DNA from: JBBIJO01 sp037445895
GTDB lineage: Bacteria > Bacteroidota > Ignavibacteria > Kapaibacteriales > UBA2268
Assembly: GCA_037445895.1 (NCBI GenBank)
Contig: JBBIJO010000010.1
Location: forward strand, 22,215-86,214
Direction of reading: 5' to 3'
Length of the DNA stretch: 64,000 nucleotides
Shown here: positions 8,470-16,863 of the stretch, piece by piece
Layout: every line of letters starts with the position of its first letter
Position numbering within the stretch: the stretch's first letter is position 1
Notes under the pieces: generated by a model
Told to the model about the DNA's origin: nothing
The model's input: the letters and a program-made list of their open reading frames with translations, nothing else
The model's database searches: none
Translations under genes and position numbers: made by a program

Positions 8470-9492
8470 ATGAAAAAAATAGAATACAAATACGAAGACC
8501 TTACCCCGAGGCAAAAAGCAGCCATTTTGCTAATGTCGCTCGATGTCGATACTGCCGCAAAAGTGTTTAAACAACTTAATATAGAAGAGGTTGAACATAT
8601 TGCATTAGAAATTACAACTCTTCAAGATTTGCCATCGAATATTGTTGACCAGGTTCTCGAGGAATTCTATCAAATTATGACTGCCCAAAGCTTTATGCTC
8701 GAGGGAGGCATTGAATTTGCGCAAACCCTTTTGGAAAAAAGCTACGGATTCGACCGTGCCAAAGAAATTGTAGAAAAAATTCGTGTTTTGACTTCTGTTC
8801 GTGGTTTTAATATACTTAAAAAAGCAGATCCTCAGCAACTCGCGAATTTTCTGTCGAAAGAGCATCCACAAACAATAGCATTGATTCTATCACATCTCCC
8901 CGCTGATCAATCGGCTGAGGTTTTAAGCGAACTTAACGAACAATTACGAATCGATACTGTTCTGCGAATTGCGAAACTTGGGAAAGTATCGCCACAGCTT
9001 CTTCAAGAAGTTGAACATGTCGTTGACCAAATTGCCGAACAAACACTTTCCCAGAACCTTGCAACTGCCGGGGGTGCCCAACTGGTGGCGAGTATTTTGA
9101 ACAAGAGTAATACCACTATTGCAAAATCTTTGCTCGAACACATTGAAGAAAAAGATTTTGGAATGGCTCTCGAAATCAAACGTCTAATGTTCCTATTTGA
9201 AGATATAGTTACAATCGACGATCGTGGGATTCAAAGGATTCTTCGCGAAGTCGATAAACGAGATCTTGCTCTTTCTTTAAAAGTTGCCGACGAAAAGATA
9301 AAGCAAAAAATATTTAAAAATATGAGCGAGCGCGCCGCCGCCGTCGTTAAAGAAGAACTCGAGTATATGGGACCCGTTAAACTTAAAGAAGTCGAAGCTG
9401 CGCAGCAAAGAATTGTAGATATTATTAAGCGACTCGAAGAGCAAGAGGAAATTGTTATTGGTGGGCGTGGTCGCGAAGATGTCTTTGTTTAA
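8470..9492 (+). CDS. fliG: Flagellar motor switch protein FliG
   Basis: 340 residues, normal length. The N-terminal domain (LTPRQKAAILLMSLDVDTAAKVFKQL) binds FliF. The middle domain contains HPQTIALILSHLPADQSAEVLSEL and the EHPQ-type motif. The C-terminal torque domain includes FLFEDIVTIDDRGIQRILREVDKRDLALSLK, with the charged residues that face the MotA stator. It sits 71 bp after fliF; the gap is AT-rich with no clear terminator. FliG belongs to the C-ring, but FliM and FliN are not encoded in this window. Confidence 0.97.
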   Translation: MKKIEYKYEDLTPRQKAAILLMSLDVDTAAKVFKQLNIEEVEHIALEITTLQDLPSNIVDQVLEEFYQIMTAQSFMLEGGIEFAQTLLEKSYGFDRAKEIVEKIRVLTSVRGFNILKKADPQQLANFLSKEHPQTIALILSHLPADQSAEVLSELNEQLRIDTVLRIAKLGKVSPQLLQEVEHVVDQIAEQTLSQNLATAGGAQLVASILNKSNTTIAKSLLEHIEEKDFGMALEIKRLMFLFEDIVTIDDRGIQRILREVDKRDLALSLKVADEKIKQKIFKNMSERAAAVVKEELEYMGPVKLKEVEAAQQRIVDIIKRLEEQEEIVIGGRGREDVFV

Positions 9493-9525
9493 TCGTTAGA
9501 AATGAATAAAGTATGATGAGCAAAA

Positions 9526-10383
9526 ATGCAAACTTTTAAAATAAAACTCCCCACAAAGCCGAAGGAAGTAAAACCGAGCAATTCCGAAGAATCTAACATT
9601 ATTAAAGAAATAGTTCCAGAAATTGAATTATATAAATTCGAGGCAATTCAATACACTTATGGAGAAGATTTTGAAAGCGATTTTGATAATTTCGATACTA
9701 TCGACGCCGTGCAAACATCTAAACCGAAAGCAAAGAAAAAATCGGAACGCCCGGTTTTTTCCATTTTCTTTTCAGTTAAAAATATGGATAAACCAGTCCA
9801 ACTAAGTCTGCGCAAAGTTCAATTTTTAGAGTATTCACAAAAAGAATTGCAAGAGGAGATTCAAGCCGCTTATGAAAGGGGTTTCCAAGATGGTCAACAA
9901 ACTACTCAAATGACACTTTCCGAAGAATTTTCGAAATTCGAAGAGTGGATTCGAAATATTGACCAAGTAACCCAAGAACTTAGTTCGGAATTCCACAAAA
10001 ATTTCAAAGAGCTTGCGAAAATTATTGTTCCTTTATCAATTCAGGTCGCTCGCCACATTTTAAGTACCGAGGTTCAGCATAATCCTGAGATTCTTGAGCG
10101 ACAAGTTCAAGAAGCATTGGATATTATTGACAATGAGCAAATATTTGAAATTCGTTTGAATCCGGAAGATATAGACATACTTAACTCTGTTAAAAGTAGG
10201 CTTGCGGGGAGCGAGCCAAAACTCGAAGGAGTCCGAGTCGTTGCCGATAGTTCCATTGACCGTGGGGGCTGTATCGTTGAAACTTCCGTCGGGCGCATAG
10301 ACGCAACTTTTGAATCACAACTGAAAAAAATTCAAGAAAATCTCGAAAATATAAATCTTGAAACTGGTGTGGAAAATGTTTGA
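9526..10383 (+). CDS. fliH: Flagellar export regulator FliH
   Basis: 285 residues. The first 100 are charged and poorly conserved. From about 105 there is a long coiled coil (LQEEIQAAYERGFQDGQQ), followed by the FliH/YscL/V-ATPase E-subunit-like C-terminal domain (LAKIIVPLSIQVARHILSTEV, then EIRLNPEDIDILNSVKS and VADSSIDRGGCIVETSVGRIDAT). FliH holds the FliI ATPase in check and delivers it to the export gate. Its end overlaps the fliI start by 8 bp, indicating coupled translation and fitting the FliH-FliI complex. Confidence 0.93.
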   Translation: MQTFKIKLPTKPKEVKPSNSEESNIIKEIVPEIELYKFEAIQYTYGEDFESDFDNFDTIDAVQTSKPKAKKKSERPVFSIFFSVKNMDKPVQLSLRKVQFLEYSQKELQEEIQAAYERGFQDGQQTTQMTLSEEFSKFEEWIRNIDQVTQELSSEFHKNFKELAKIIVPLSIQVARHILSTEVQHNPEILERQVQEALDIIDNEQIFEIRLNPEDIDILNSVKSRLAGSEPKLEGVRVVADSSIDRGGCIVETSVGRIDATFESQLKKIQENLENINLETGVENV

Positions 10384-11701
10384 GCCGAGCAAGGTAGCAG
10401 AGAGAATTGTTAAAGAATTAACAAGAATTGAACCAGTTGTTATAAGCGGAAGAGTAACAAAAGTAATAGGTCTTGTATTAGAAAGTGAAGGTCCAAAAGC
10501 CAAAATAGGGGAAATTTGCAACTTAATTAACAAGAAGGGGAAGATTGTTAGCCGTTCGGAAATTGTGGGTTTCCGAAATAATCAAATCCTATCGATGGTA
10601 TTAGGAGATTTAACCGAGATTGAGCCTGGCACTGAAATTGTGGCAACCGGTGATGCACTAAAAATTTTTGTAGGAGACGCACTCCTCGGTAGAGTTCTCG
10701 ATGGGCTTGGAAATCCGATTGATAGTAAGGGGAATATATTTACACCCGAACGACGTTCTGTTTATGCTTCGCCACCAAATCCTTTGCAACGGCAGCGTAT
10801 TTCTCAACCAGTTGCAACGGGGATAAAAGCAATTGATGGGCTACTGACAATTGGTAAAGGACAAAGGGTTGGAATATTTTCCGGCTCGGGTATTGGTAAG
10901 TCTACACTTCTTGGAATGATTGCCCGAAAAACTTCCGCAGACATAAACGTTATTGCCCTTATTGGAGAACGAGGACGTGAAGTAAGGGAATTTTTAGAAA
11001 AAGATCTTGGCGAAGAAGGTTTAAGCCGTTCTATAGTCATTGTTGCAACGAGTGATGCTCCTTCGCTCGTTCGAGTGAAGTCGGCTCTTGTTGCTACAAC
11101 GATTGCAGAGTATTTCCGCGATAAAGGTCTCGATGTAATGTTAATGATGGATTCATCGACTCGTTTAGCAATGGCACAGCGCGAGATTGGACTTACAATT
11201 GGAGAACCTCCAACAACAAAAGGTTATACCCCAAGTGTATTTGCTCTTATGCAAAAGGTTATGGAACGAGCTGGGACAAGTATCCAAGGTTCAATCACCG
11301 GACTATATACTGTCCTTGTCGAAGGCGACGATTTGAACGAACCAGTAGCCGATGCTGCTCGCGGAATTTTGGATGGCCATATTGTTCTTTCCAGAAAGCT
11401 TGCTTCTCTTGGACATTACCCCGCTATTGATGTCCTCGAAAGCATAAGCAGAGTTATGAATGACATTATTACACCTGAACATAAAAAAGCCGCATCGGCG
11501 GCAATCGAACTTCTTGCAATATATAAAAATTCTGAAGACTTAATTAGTGTTGGAGCTTACCAAAAAGGAACAAATCCTAAAATCGACAAAGCGATTGCCT
11601 TCCACGACGTAATCAATGCTTTCCTTCGTCAGGAAATCGACGAAACTCATACATTAGAAGCAACTGTTCAAAAGCTAATTGAAATTACATCGAAGGTATA
11701 A
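10376..11701 (+). CDS. fliI: Flagellum-specific ATPase FliI
   Basis: 441 residues from ATG 10376; the frame opens further upstream at TTG 10358, but the ATG gives the conventional short overlap with fliH. Walker A is SGSGIGKST (Lys175), Walker B is MLMMD (Asp259). The F1-beta-like core GIKAIDGLLTIGKGQRVGIF, IGERGREVREF and the signature GEPPTTKGYTPSVFALM place it in the FliI/YscN family rather than ATP synthase. It energises unloading of chaperone-substrate complexes at the export gate. FliJ follows after 2 bp. Confidence 0.97.
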   Translation: MFEPSKVAERIVKELTRIEPVVISGRVTKVIGLVLESEGPKAKIGEICNLINKKGKIVSRSEIVGFRNNQILSMVLGDLTEIEPGTEIVATGDALKIFVGDALLGRVLDGLGNPIDSKGNIFTPERRSVYASPPNPLQRQRISQPVATGIKAIDGLLTIGKGQRVGIFSGSGIGKSTLLGMIARKTSADINVIALIGERGREVREFLEKDLGEEGLSRSIVIVATSDAPSLVRVKSALVATTIAEYFRDKGLDVMLMMDSSTRLAMAQREIGLTIGEPPTTKGYTPSVFALMQKVMERAGTSIQGSITGLYTVLVEGDDLNEPVADAARGILDGHIVLSRKLASLGHYPAIDVLESISRVMNDIITPEHKKAASAAIELLAIYKNSEDLISVGAYQKGTNPKIDKAIAFHDVINAFLRQEIDETHTLEATVQKLIEITSKV

Positions 11702-11703
11702 AA

Positions 11704-12150
11704 ATGCCAAAGAAATTCGTTTTTCGGCTCGAGAGCTTGCTGAATTTAAAAGCACACAAAGTCAAGGAAATCGAAGAAGCAATCCAAAAAGTTTTGTATT
11801 TTCGCCATCGTACCGAAGAGGAAATACGAAAACAGGAGGAATATCTACGAAGTATTTCCAACGGAAACAGTGGGCGTTTTAAAATCCTCGATTTACAAGC
11901 CCAAGTTAACCACAAAGAATATATCGCCGCAGAGATTGAGAAACTACAGATACAACTCGAACGCATAATTGAAATTGAAAGTATTTATCGCGCTCGGCTT
12001 ACCGAAGCGATGAAAGAGGAAAAAATACTTGAAAAATTGAAAGACAAAAAACTCGAAACATATAATGAAGAATTAAAAAAAGAGGAAACAAAACATCTCG
12101 ATGAAATTTCGATTAACAAGGAAATCCGTAAAACCAACCCCGAGGCATAA
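11704..12150 (+). CDS. fliJ: Flagellar export coiled-coil protein FliJ
   Basis: 148 residues, almost entirely a charged antiparallel coiled coil. The start KFVFRLESLLNLKAHKVKEIEEA is the classic FliJ N-terminus, and position directly behind fliI supports the call. FliJ is the central stalk of the FliI hexamer and helps recycle export chaperones. It starts 2 bp after the fliI stop and ends 2 bp before the next GTG start. Sequence identity in this family is always low, so the assignment leans on structure pattern and context. Confidence 0.85.
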   Translation: MPKKFVFRLESLLNLKAHKVKEIEEAIQKVLYFRHRTEEEIRKQEEYLRSISNGNSGRFKILDLQAQVNHKEYIAAEIEKLQIQLERIIEIESIYRARLTEAMKEEKILEKLKDKKLETYNEELKKEETKHLDEISINKEIRKTNPEA

Positions 12151-12152
12151 CA

Positions 12153-12848
12153 GTGAATCTAAAGCAACTAATTATAATTATCTCTATAATCGTTGGCTCG
12201 CTTTTAACAATTCTGCTAATACTTTTTGCTATATATAAGTTTGCTCCACAAATTCTTGGGATTAAAAAAGAAGAAGAACCCGAAAAAACTGAAAAAATTG
12301 AGGAACTTCGTAGTGAACCTAAAATTGTCCTTTCGAAAAACCAATACGACAAATGGCTACAGAAGTCGTTCAATATTGAAGCAACATTAGCAGAAAACAA
12401 ATTCTTAAATAATTATCAAAGGACACTGCTTGATTCTATTGTAAAATTAAACAATCAGATTTCAGATATTAGCAAAGAGTTGGCTATGCTTTCCGATTCA
12501 ATAAAGCATACCAGTCAAACGCTTGCGGGCAAGGACAAAAAAATACAGGAATTACAATCACAAATCTCCGAAAAAGAAAATCGGATTACACAGCTCCAAA
12601 AAAGAATCGATAATGAGTCGTTTGGCGGGAAAGCAACCACCGATTCTGCAAAAAATGTTGTGTTGATGCAGTTTGCGAAAATTTATGAAAATTCCGACCC
12701 GAAGGAAGTAGCAAAAATTATCGAGCATCTCGATAACAAAGAAGCTGCAAAAATATTGAAGTTTATGTCGAAGAAAAAAGCTGGCAAGATAATTGATGCT
12801 TTAAAGCCTGAACGAAGTGCTGAAATCCTTCAAACTTCGGTCAAGTGA
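12153..12848 (+). CDS. MotE-like membrane coiled-coil protein (MgtE N-domain-like end)
   Basis: 231 residues starting with GTG 12153, 2 bp behind fliJ. One N-terminal membrane helix (IIIISIIVGSLLTILLILFAIYKF, about 6-29) is followed by an acidic linker and a periplasmic or cytoplasmic coiled coil (LNNQISDISKEL ... IQELQSQISEKENRITQLQKRI). The end (FAKIYENSDPKEVAKIIEHLDNKEAAKILKFMSKKKAGKII) has the MgtE/FliG-like helical repeat. This architecture is that of MotE, a chaperone that protects the stator protein MotC/MotB in epsilonproteobacteria, and of similar proteins between fliJ and fliK in other phyla. A stator or export accessory role is inferred. Confidence 0.75.
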   Translation: MNLKQLIIIISIIVGSLLTILLILFAIYKFAPQILGIKKEEEPEKTEKIEELRSEPKIVLSKNQYDKWLQKSFNIEATLAENKFLNNYQRTLLDSIVKLNNQISDISKELAMLSDSIKHTSQTLAGKDKKIQELQSQISEKENRITQLQKRIDNESFGGKATTDSAKNVVLMQFAKIYENSDPKEVAKIIEHLDNKEAAKILKFMSKKKAGKIIDALKPERSAEILQTSVK

Positions 12849-12884
12849 AATAGTAAGTTCTTTATAAACAATAGATTAGGCAGG

Positions 12885-14213
12885 ATGCCAAAAATGATAG
12901 CAAGGATGCAAGTAGCAATCAAGTCGAATATTCACCACAAACCGATATCGAAATCGGACCAACCGTCTAAAATTAAACAACATAACCAAAAAACGTCTTC
13001 CGCTCGAAATATAGATTCTGTTTCCGAACTTAATTATTTTCTTGCCTTTTTGCAAAGCCAATTACATCTAAAAGTTGCAGCAACATCTAAAAATACAATT
13101 AACAATCCCGCAAGCGACTTTACGCAGGAAGAATACAGCAGTAACGAAAATGCTTTATCTTCCCTTTTCAAGTTGAGTCAATTCGGTAGCAACAGTGCCA
13201 TAGTTAGGCAATTAGGTGCATTGCCGGATGAACTGTCCGGGCTAGAAAAGGATTCAAAAATCATACAAAATATTGGGAAATGGAAACTACCTACAAGTGA
13301 AACCAAAGTTTCTACAAATGATGCAAATAATTTATTGGAATATTTGAAGTCAGTTGGATACACTGGGATTAAGCTGAAGAATCTCAGGGAAGGAAACTTC
13401 GACAACGAAGCGATTCGGCTTCTTCCCGATTTTCGACAGAGTATGAAGAACATTAATCAAGGAACTATACAAAAGGCAGACTCCAACGATGTCTTAACTG
13501 GTAAGGGCAGTTCGAAGATTAATTTAGTTTTTGAGCATAGCCCAGAATTTGAAAATTTTGACAATTTGCATCAAAAGATTCGCAAACAAGAAATTGACCA
13601 ACTGTCGAAAGTTGAACAAGAAAAAGTTGAAATTACAACTGAACGGAGCTCATTTAAAATTTTCGATAACCAATTGAAAGACATAGGACTTATTGCGAAA
13701 AATGCAAAAATATTGCAAGAAGTAGTTTCTCCTAAAGTTTTCGATAGTTCAAAACCCGATTATCAATCCCATACTCGTATTTTCTATTCGCGGTTAGAAG
13801 AAGTGCCCCAGAATGTAGTTTCGATGCTGAATTCTAATATAGAATTTCCAGCTCGTGCAGAAATCGTTTTGAATCCTAAGACCTTTGGTATAATAATTGT
13901 CGAAATTAATGCGAGCAAAGACAAAGTCGAAGTGATGTTCAAAGTTCAAGCGCAAGAGACACTTAAAATGCTCGAAAACCAAGCTCCTATACTTCGCGAT
14001 AGGCTACAAAATGCTGGTTTCGACAACCAAAGTATAGATTTACAATACAAGAGTTTCGAAAAGGAAGGAACTATGCACCAAGACAAACAAGAGCAAAAAC
14101 AAACGGAACAAAATCTGCTTCGCGATTTTATTCGAAGTTTTGCTTACTTAAAAGGAAATAATGAATTAGATTTTGAAAATTATTCACAAAATACATTGGA
14201 GGCGTTATGGTAA
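12885..14213 (+). CDS. fliK: Flagellar hook-length control protein FliK
   Basis: 442 residues. The long N-terminal part is polar and variable, as expected for a molecular ruler. The C-terminal Flg_hook domain, about 325-400, is recognisable: FPARAEIVLNPKTFGIIIVEI, then VMFKVQAQETLKMLENQAPILRDRLQNAGF. This domain switches export from hook to filament substrates. Several ATGs (12885, 12894, 12906) could start it and none has a strong ribosome site. The stop overlaps flgD by 7 bp, consistent with FliK and FlgD acting in hook assembly. Confidence 0.88.
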   Translation: MPKMIARMQVAIKSNIHHKPISKSDQPSKIKQHNQKTSSARNIDSVSELNYFLAFLQSQLHLKVAATSKNTINNPASDFTQEEYSSNENALSSLFKLSQFGSNSAIVRQLGALPDELSGLEKDSKIIQNIGKWKLPTSETKVSTNDANNLLEYLKSVGYTGIKLKNLREGNFDNEAIRLLPDFRQSMKNINQGTIQKADSNDVLTGKGSSKINLVFEHSPEFENFDNLHQKIRKQEIDQLSKVEQEKVEITTERSSFKIFDNQLKDIGLIAKNAKILQEVVSPKVFDSSKPDYQSHTRIFYSRLEEVPQNVVSMLNSNIEFPARAEIVLNPKTFGIIIVEINASKDKVEVMFKVQAQETLKMLENQAPILRDRLQNAGFDNQSIDLQYKSFEKEGTMHQDKQEQKQTEQNLLRDFIRSFAYLKGNNELDFENYSQNTLEALW

Positions 14214-14896
14214 GTGGAGTTCAAGCGACGAAGTTGGGCACATCTATGTTGTCGAAACAAGCCCAGCAAACTACCACGACACTCGGGAAAGATGACTTTC
14301 TAAAGTTACTTACAATGCAACTAAAAGCACAAAATCCTATGAAACCAATCGATAATATGGAATTTGCAACCCAATTAGCCCAGTTTTCCCAACTCGAGCA
14401 GTTAACAAACATTCGTTCATTACTCGAAAATCAAAATTCTATTTTCGAAACGTTAGCCGAAAATTTACAGGCAACCTCTATGTCTGCTGTGCTTGGTGAA
14501 TTTGCAACTGCATATTCCAATAAGTTAAACTTCGACGGAGAAAATCAAGCTACTCTTGGATTCAAACTCGATTCAACTATGCAAAAAGGGGAAATTATTA
14601 TTAAAGATGCGTCGGGTAAAGAAGTTCGGCGTATTACTCTTGACCCGACTATGCTTAGTAGCGGGGAACATATCGTAAGTTGGGATGGAACCGACAATCA
14701 GAACAACAAACTTCCAAAAGGAGAGTATACATTTCAGGTTGTAGTATCGAATATGCAAGGAAGCACATTTAACGCCGAGACATTTACTTATGGGAAAATT
14801 CAGGCAATTCGGTTCAAACCAGAAGGAACAGTAATTGTAATCGATAACATCGAGATTCCTTTAAAGAACTTAATATCAATCAATACGAAAGTATAG
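14207..14896 (+). CDS. flgD: Flagellar hook capping/scaffold protein FlgD
   Basis: 229 residues. The N-terminus has the diagnostic stretch LGKDDFLKLLTMQLKAQNPMKPIDNMEF followed by TQLAQFSQLEQLTNI. The second half has the FlgD tudor/Ig-like fold with IIIKDASGKEVRRITLDPTMLSSGEH and WDGTDNQNNKLPKGEYTFQV. FlgD caps the growing hook and is discarded. A GGAGG site sits 7 nt before the ATG, which overlaps fliK, so translation is strong and coupled. TIGR02530-type protein and flgE follow, the standard hook cluster order. Confidence 0.95.
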   Translation: MVSGVQATKLGTSMLSKQAQQTTTTLGKDDFLKLLTMQLKAQNPMKPIDNMEFATQLAQFSQLEQLTNIRSLLENQNSIFETLAENLQATSMSAVLGEFATAYSNKLNFDGENQATLGFKLDSTMQKGEIIIKDASGKEVRRITLDPTMLSSGEHIVSWDGTDNQNNKLPKGEYTFQVVVSNMQGSTFNAETFTYGKIQAIRFKPEGTVIVIDNIEIPLKNLISINTKV

Positions 14897-14906
14897 GAGC
14901 AAGTGT

Positions 14907-15296
14907 ATGTCCGAAGTCGATGGGGTTCGTTTGCCGTTTATTCCAATTGGTAGCGTTGAAGCGCCAAAAAAGCCATCTGTTCACCCTCAGTCATTTGCCA
15001 ATAGTAGCGAGTTTCAACGGATATTTGACAACGAGGTTGTTTCTTTAAAGTTTTCGGCTCATGCAAAATCGCGAATCGTTAGCCGTGATGTTGGAATTAC
15101 CCCCGACGAGTTAAGTAAACTCGAGCGAGCAGTCGAAAGCGCCGAAGAAAAAGGTGGGCGCGAAAGCTTGGTAATTCTTGGGGAGAAATCGTTTCTTGTT
15201 TCGATTCCGAATCGAACAGTTGTAACTGTTTTTTCGAATAAAAGTATGGGAAAAAATGTGGTAACAAATATTGATAGTGTTGTTTTTGGAGGATAA
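14907..15296 (+). CDS. Flagellar operon protein, TIGR02530 family
   Basis: 129 residues. The core LKFSAHAKSRIVSRDVGITPDELSKLERAVESAEEKGGRESLVILGEKSFLVSIPNRTVVTVF matches the family of 'flagellar operon protein' normally found between flgD and flgE (pattern FS.HA..R...R.I.l...l..l..av..A..KG...sLvl....fivsv.N.tviT). Its function is unproven; association with hook assembly is inferred from this fixed position. GGAG lies 7-10 nt before the ATG. A hairpin region follows before flgE. Confidence 0.8.
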   Translation: MSEVDGVRLPFIPIGSVEAPKKPSVHPQSFANSSEFQRIFDNEVVSLKFSAHAKSRIVSRDVGITPDELSKLERAVESAEEKGGRESLVILGEKSFLVSIPNRTVVTVFSNKSMGKNVVTNIDSVVFGG

Positions 15297-15337
15297 AAGA
15301 GGAGCTGGACCTTGTCTGGTGGCAGGATGCTCCTACC

Positions 15338-15365
15338 AAAAACTCTGAACGACCGAGGAGTTTTT
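15338..15365 (+). terminator. Hairpin between the TIGR02530 gene and flgE
   Basis: AAAAACTC (15338-15345) pairs perfectly with GAGTTTTT (15358-15365) around a 12-nt loop, ending in a T run, like an intrinsic terminator although A/T-rich. A second GC-rich inverted repeat, GGAGC/GCTCC, lies just upstream at about 15301-15333. As flgE continues on the same strand 33 bp later, this may attenuate the long transcript or separate flgE expression from the upstream genes. Confidence 0.5.
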
Positions 15366-15397
15366 AAACAAAATGTTAAATAATAAATGGAGGTTTT

Positions 15398-16720
15398 ATG
15401 GCAATATCGCGTGCTTTACTCATTGGGGTAAGTTCTCTGCGTAGCAACCAGCGTAGGTTCGACGTTATAGCAAATAACGTCGCTAATATCAACACAACGG
15501 GCTTCAAGGGTTCTCGTGCTAATTTTGTTGAGCAATTGAACCAAATATACAAGCGCGGTCGAGGGCCCGATATTGTAAGCGGAAGGGAAGCTGGGGGAGT
15601 TTCCCCCGTTCAATATGGATTAGGTGTTCGTATTGGTTCAATTTCACCAGATATGACCCAAGGCGTTATCGAAACAACAGGAAGACCATTGGATATGGCT
15701 ATTCAGGGCGATGGTTTCTTCATTTACAATTTGTTTGGTGTTCAATACTTTTCTCGTTCAGCACCAATAATTCGTGATAGCGAAGGCTTTTTTGTCGATC
15801 CTACTACCGGAGCGATTCTGCAAGGATACAACGTTGTTCGTGATGCTAATGGCTTCATCGTTAAAGATGCAGATGGAAAAGCAACACTAAATAAAGTAGC
15901 TCAAAATCTTCAAATTGCTTCGACGACTTTTTCGCGACCAAACCAAACCCAAAACATTCGGTTAAGTGGCAATCTAAATTCAACAGCCAAAGAAAATGAT
16001 ACAGCAGTTACAAGTATTATGATTTACGATAATCAAGGTGCTACTCATACTTTGAAGTTCACATTCACAAAAACTGCAAATCCGAATGAATGGACACTTT
16101 CGGCACAAATTGATGGGAACGATTTAACTTTAGCAAATAATACAATAACTTTTAACACGGATGGTTCACTCGATTCGCCTACTAGCTTGACTTTAACCGC
16201 ACAACAACTAAATCAGGCGTTGAACCAAACAGTATTCGACGAAACAACACCCAAAGATGTTACTGTTGAATTGGCTCCAAGCGGGAGTGCTACGCAGGGA
16301 ATAACTCAGTATTCCGGTGCGAATACAGTAAGTTTTGTTTTCCAAGATGGTTTTGGTGTTGGCGATATTGCCGATATTGCTATTGACGATATGGGGAAAA
16401 TTTGGGGAACTTTTACAAATGGACAAACTGAACTTCTTGGTCAAGTGGCTCTCGCTCGTTTTCCAAATCCCGACGCGCTAATTCGTGAAGGCAATAATTA
16501 TTTTTCGGTATCACCCGACAGCGGAATTCCTGTGTTGGGAACAGCTTTCGAAACATTCGGTTCGACGAGTATCGTTTCTGGTGCATTAGAGCAATCTAAT
16601 GTGGATTTAGCTGAACAGTTTACCGAAATGATAACAACACAACGAGCCTACGAAGCTGCAGCACGGACGATAACAATTTCGGACACACTTTTGGGAGAAA
16701 TAAATCAACTGAAACGATAA
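15398..16720 (+). CDS. flgE: Flagellar hook protein FlgE
   Basis: 440 residues. The N-terminus ALLIGVSSLRSNQRRFDVIANNVANINTTGFKGSRANF is the hook/rod signature. The middle holds the D1/D2 hook domains (RPLDMAIQGDGFFIYN, LSGNLNSTAKENDTAVTSIMIYDNQG) and the end EQSNVDLAEQFTEMITTQRAYEAAARTI is the C-terminal helix. Length and the presence of D2 distinguish it from FlgF and FlgG. It has GGAGG 5 nt before ATG, suggesting high translation, as needed for an abundant structural protein. It is the last gene of flagellar operon 1. Confidence 0.95.
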   Translation: MAISRALLIGVSSLRSNQRRFDVIANNVANINTTGFKGSRANFVEQLNQIYKRGRGPDIVSGREAGGVSPVQYGLGVRIGSISPDMTQGVIETTGRPLDMAIQGDGFFIYNLFGVQYFSRSAPIIRDSEGFFVDPTTGAILQGYNVVRDANGFIVKDADGKATLNKVAQNLQIASTTFSRPNQTQNIRLSGNLNSTAKENDTAVTSIMIYDNQGATHTLKFTFTKTANPNEWTLSAQIDGNDLTLANNTITFNTDGSLDSPTSLTLTAQQLNQALNQTVFDETTPKDVTVELAPSGSATQGITQYSGANTVSFVFQDGFGVGDIADIAIDDMGKIWGTFTNGQTELLGQVALARFPNPDALIREGNNYFSVSPDSGIPVLGTAFETFGSTSIVSGALEQSNVDLAEQFTEMITTQRAYEAAARTITISDTLLGEINQLKR

Positions 16721-16784
16721 CAAAAAACAATTCGGTAACTAAGAAATTTGCAATTATTGACTATTGAGCATTTTTTGATTATTT

Positions 16785-16812
16785 AAGGCTGCCTCGGTGC
16801 CGAGGCAGCCTT
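16785..16812. terminator. Perfect 13-bp hairpin between convergent genes
   Basis: AAGGCTGCCTCGG (16785-16797) and CCGAGGCAGCCTT (16800-16812) pair without mismatch across a 2-nt centre. It lies between flgE (+) and the E2 gene (-), with T-rich DNA on the + side and A-rich DNA on the other. It should stop transcription from both directions. Confidence 0.9.
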
Positions 16813-16863
16813 ATTTTACAATGTTGTATTGAAGTTATAAAAGTTGTTCGAATCTCAACAATT

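Noticed and set aside
15301..15333. GGAGC/GCTCC repeat as a recombination (attC-like) site
   Set aside because: No integron features or cassette arrangement; a local RNA hairpin is the simpler reading.
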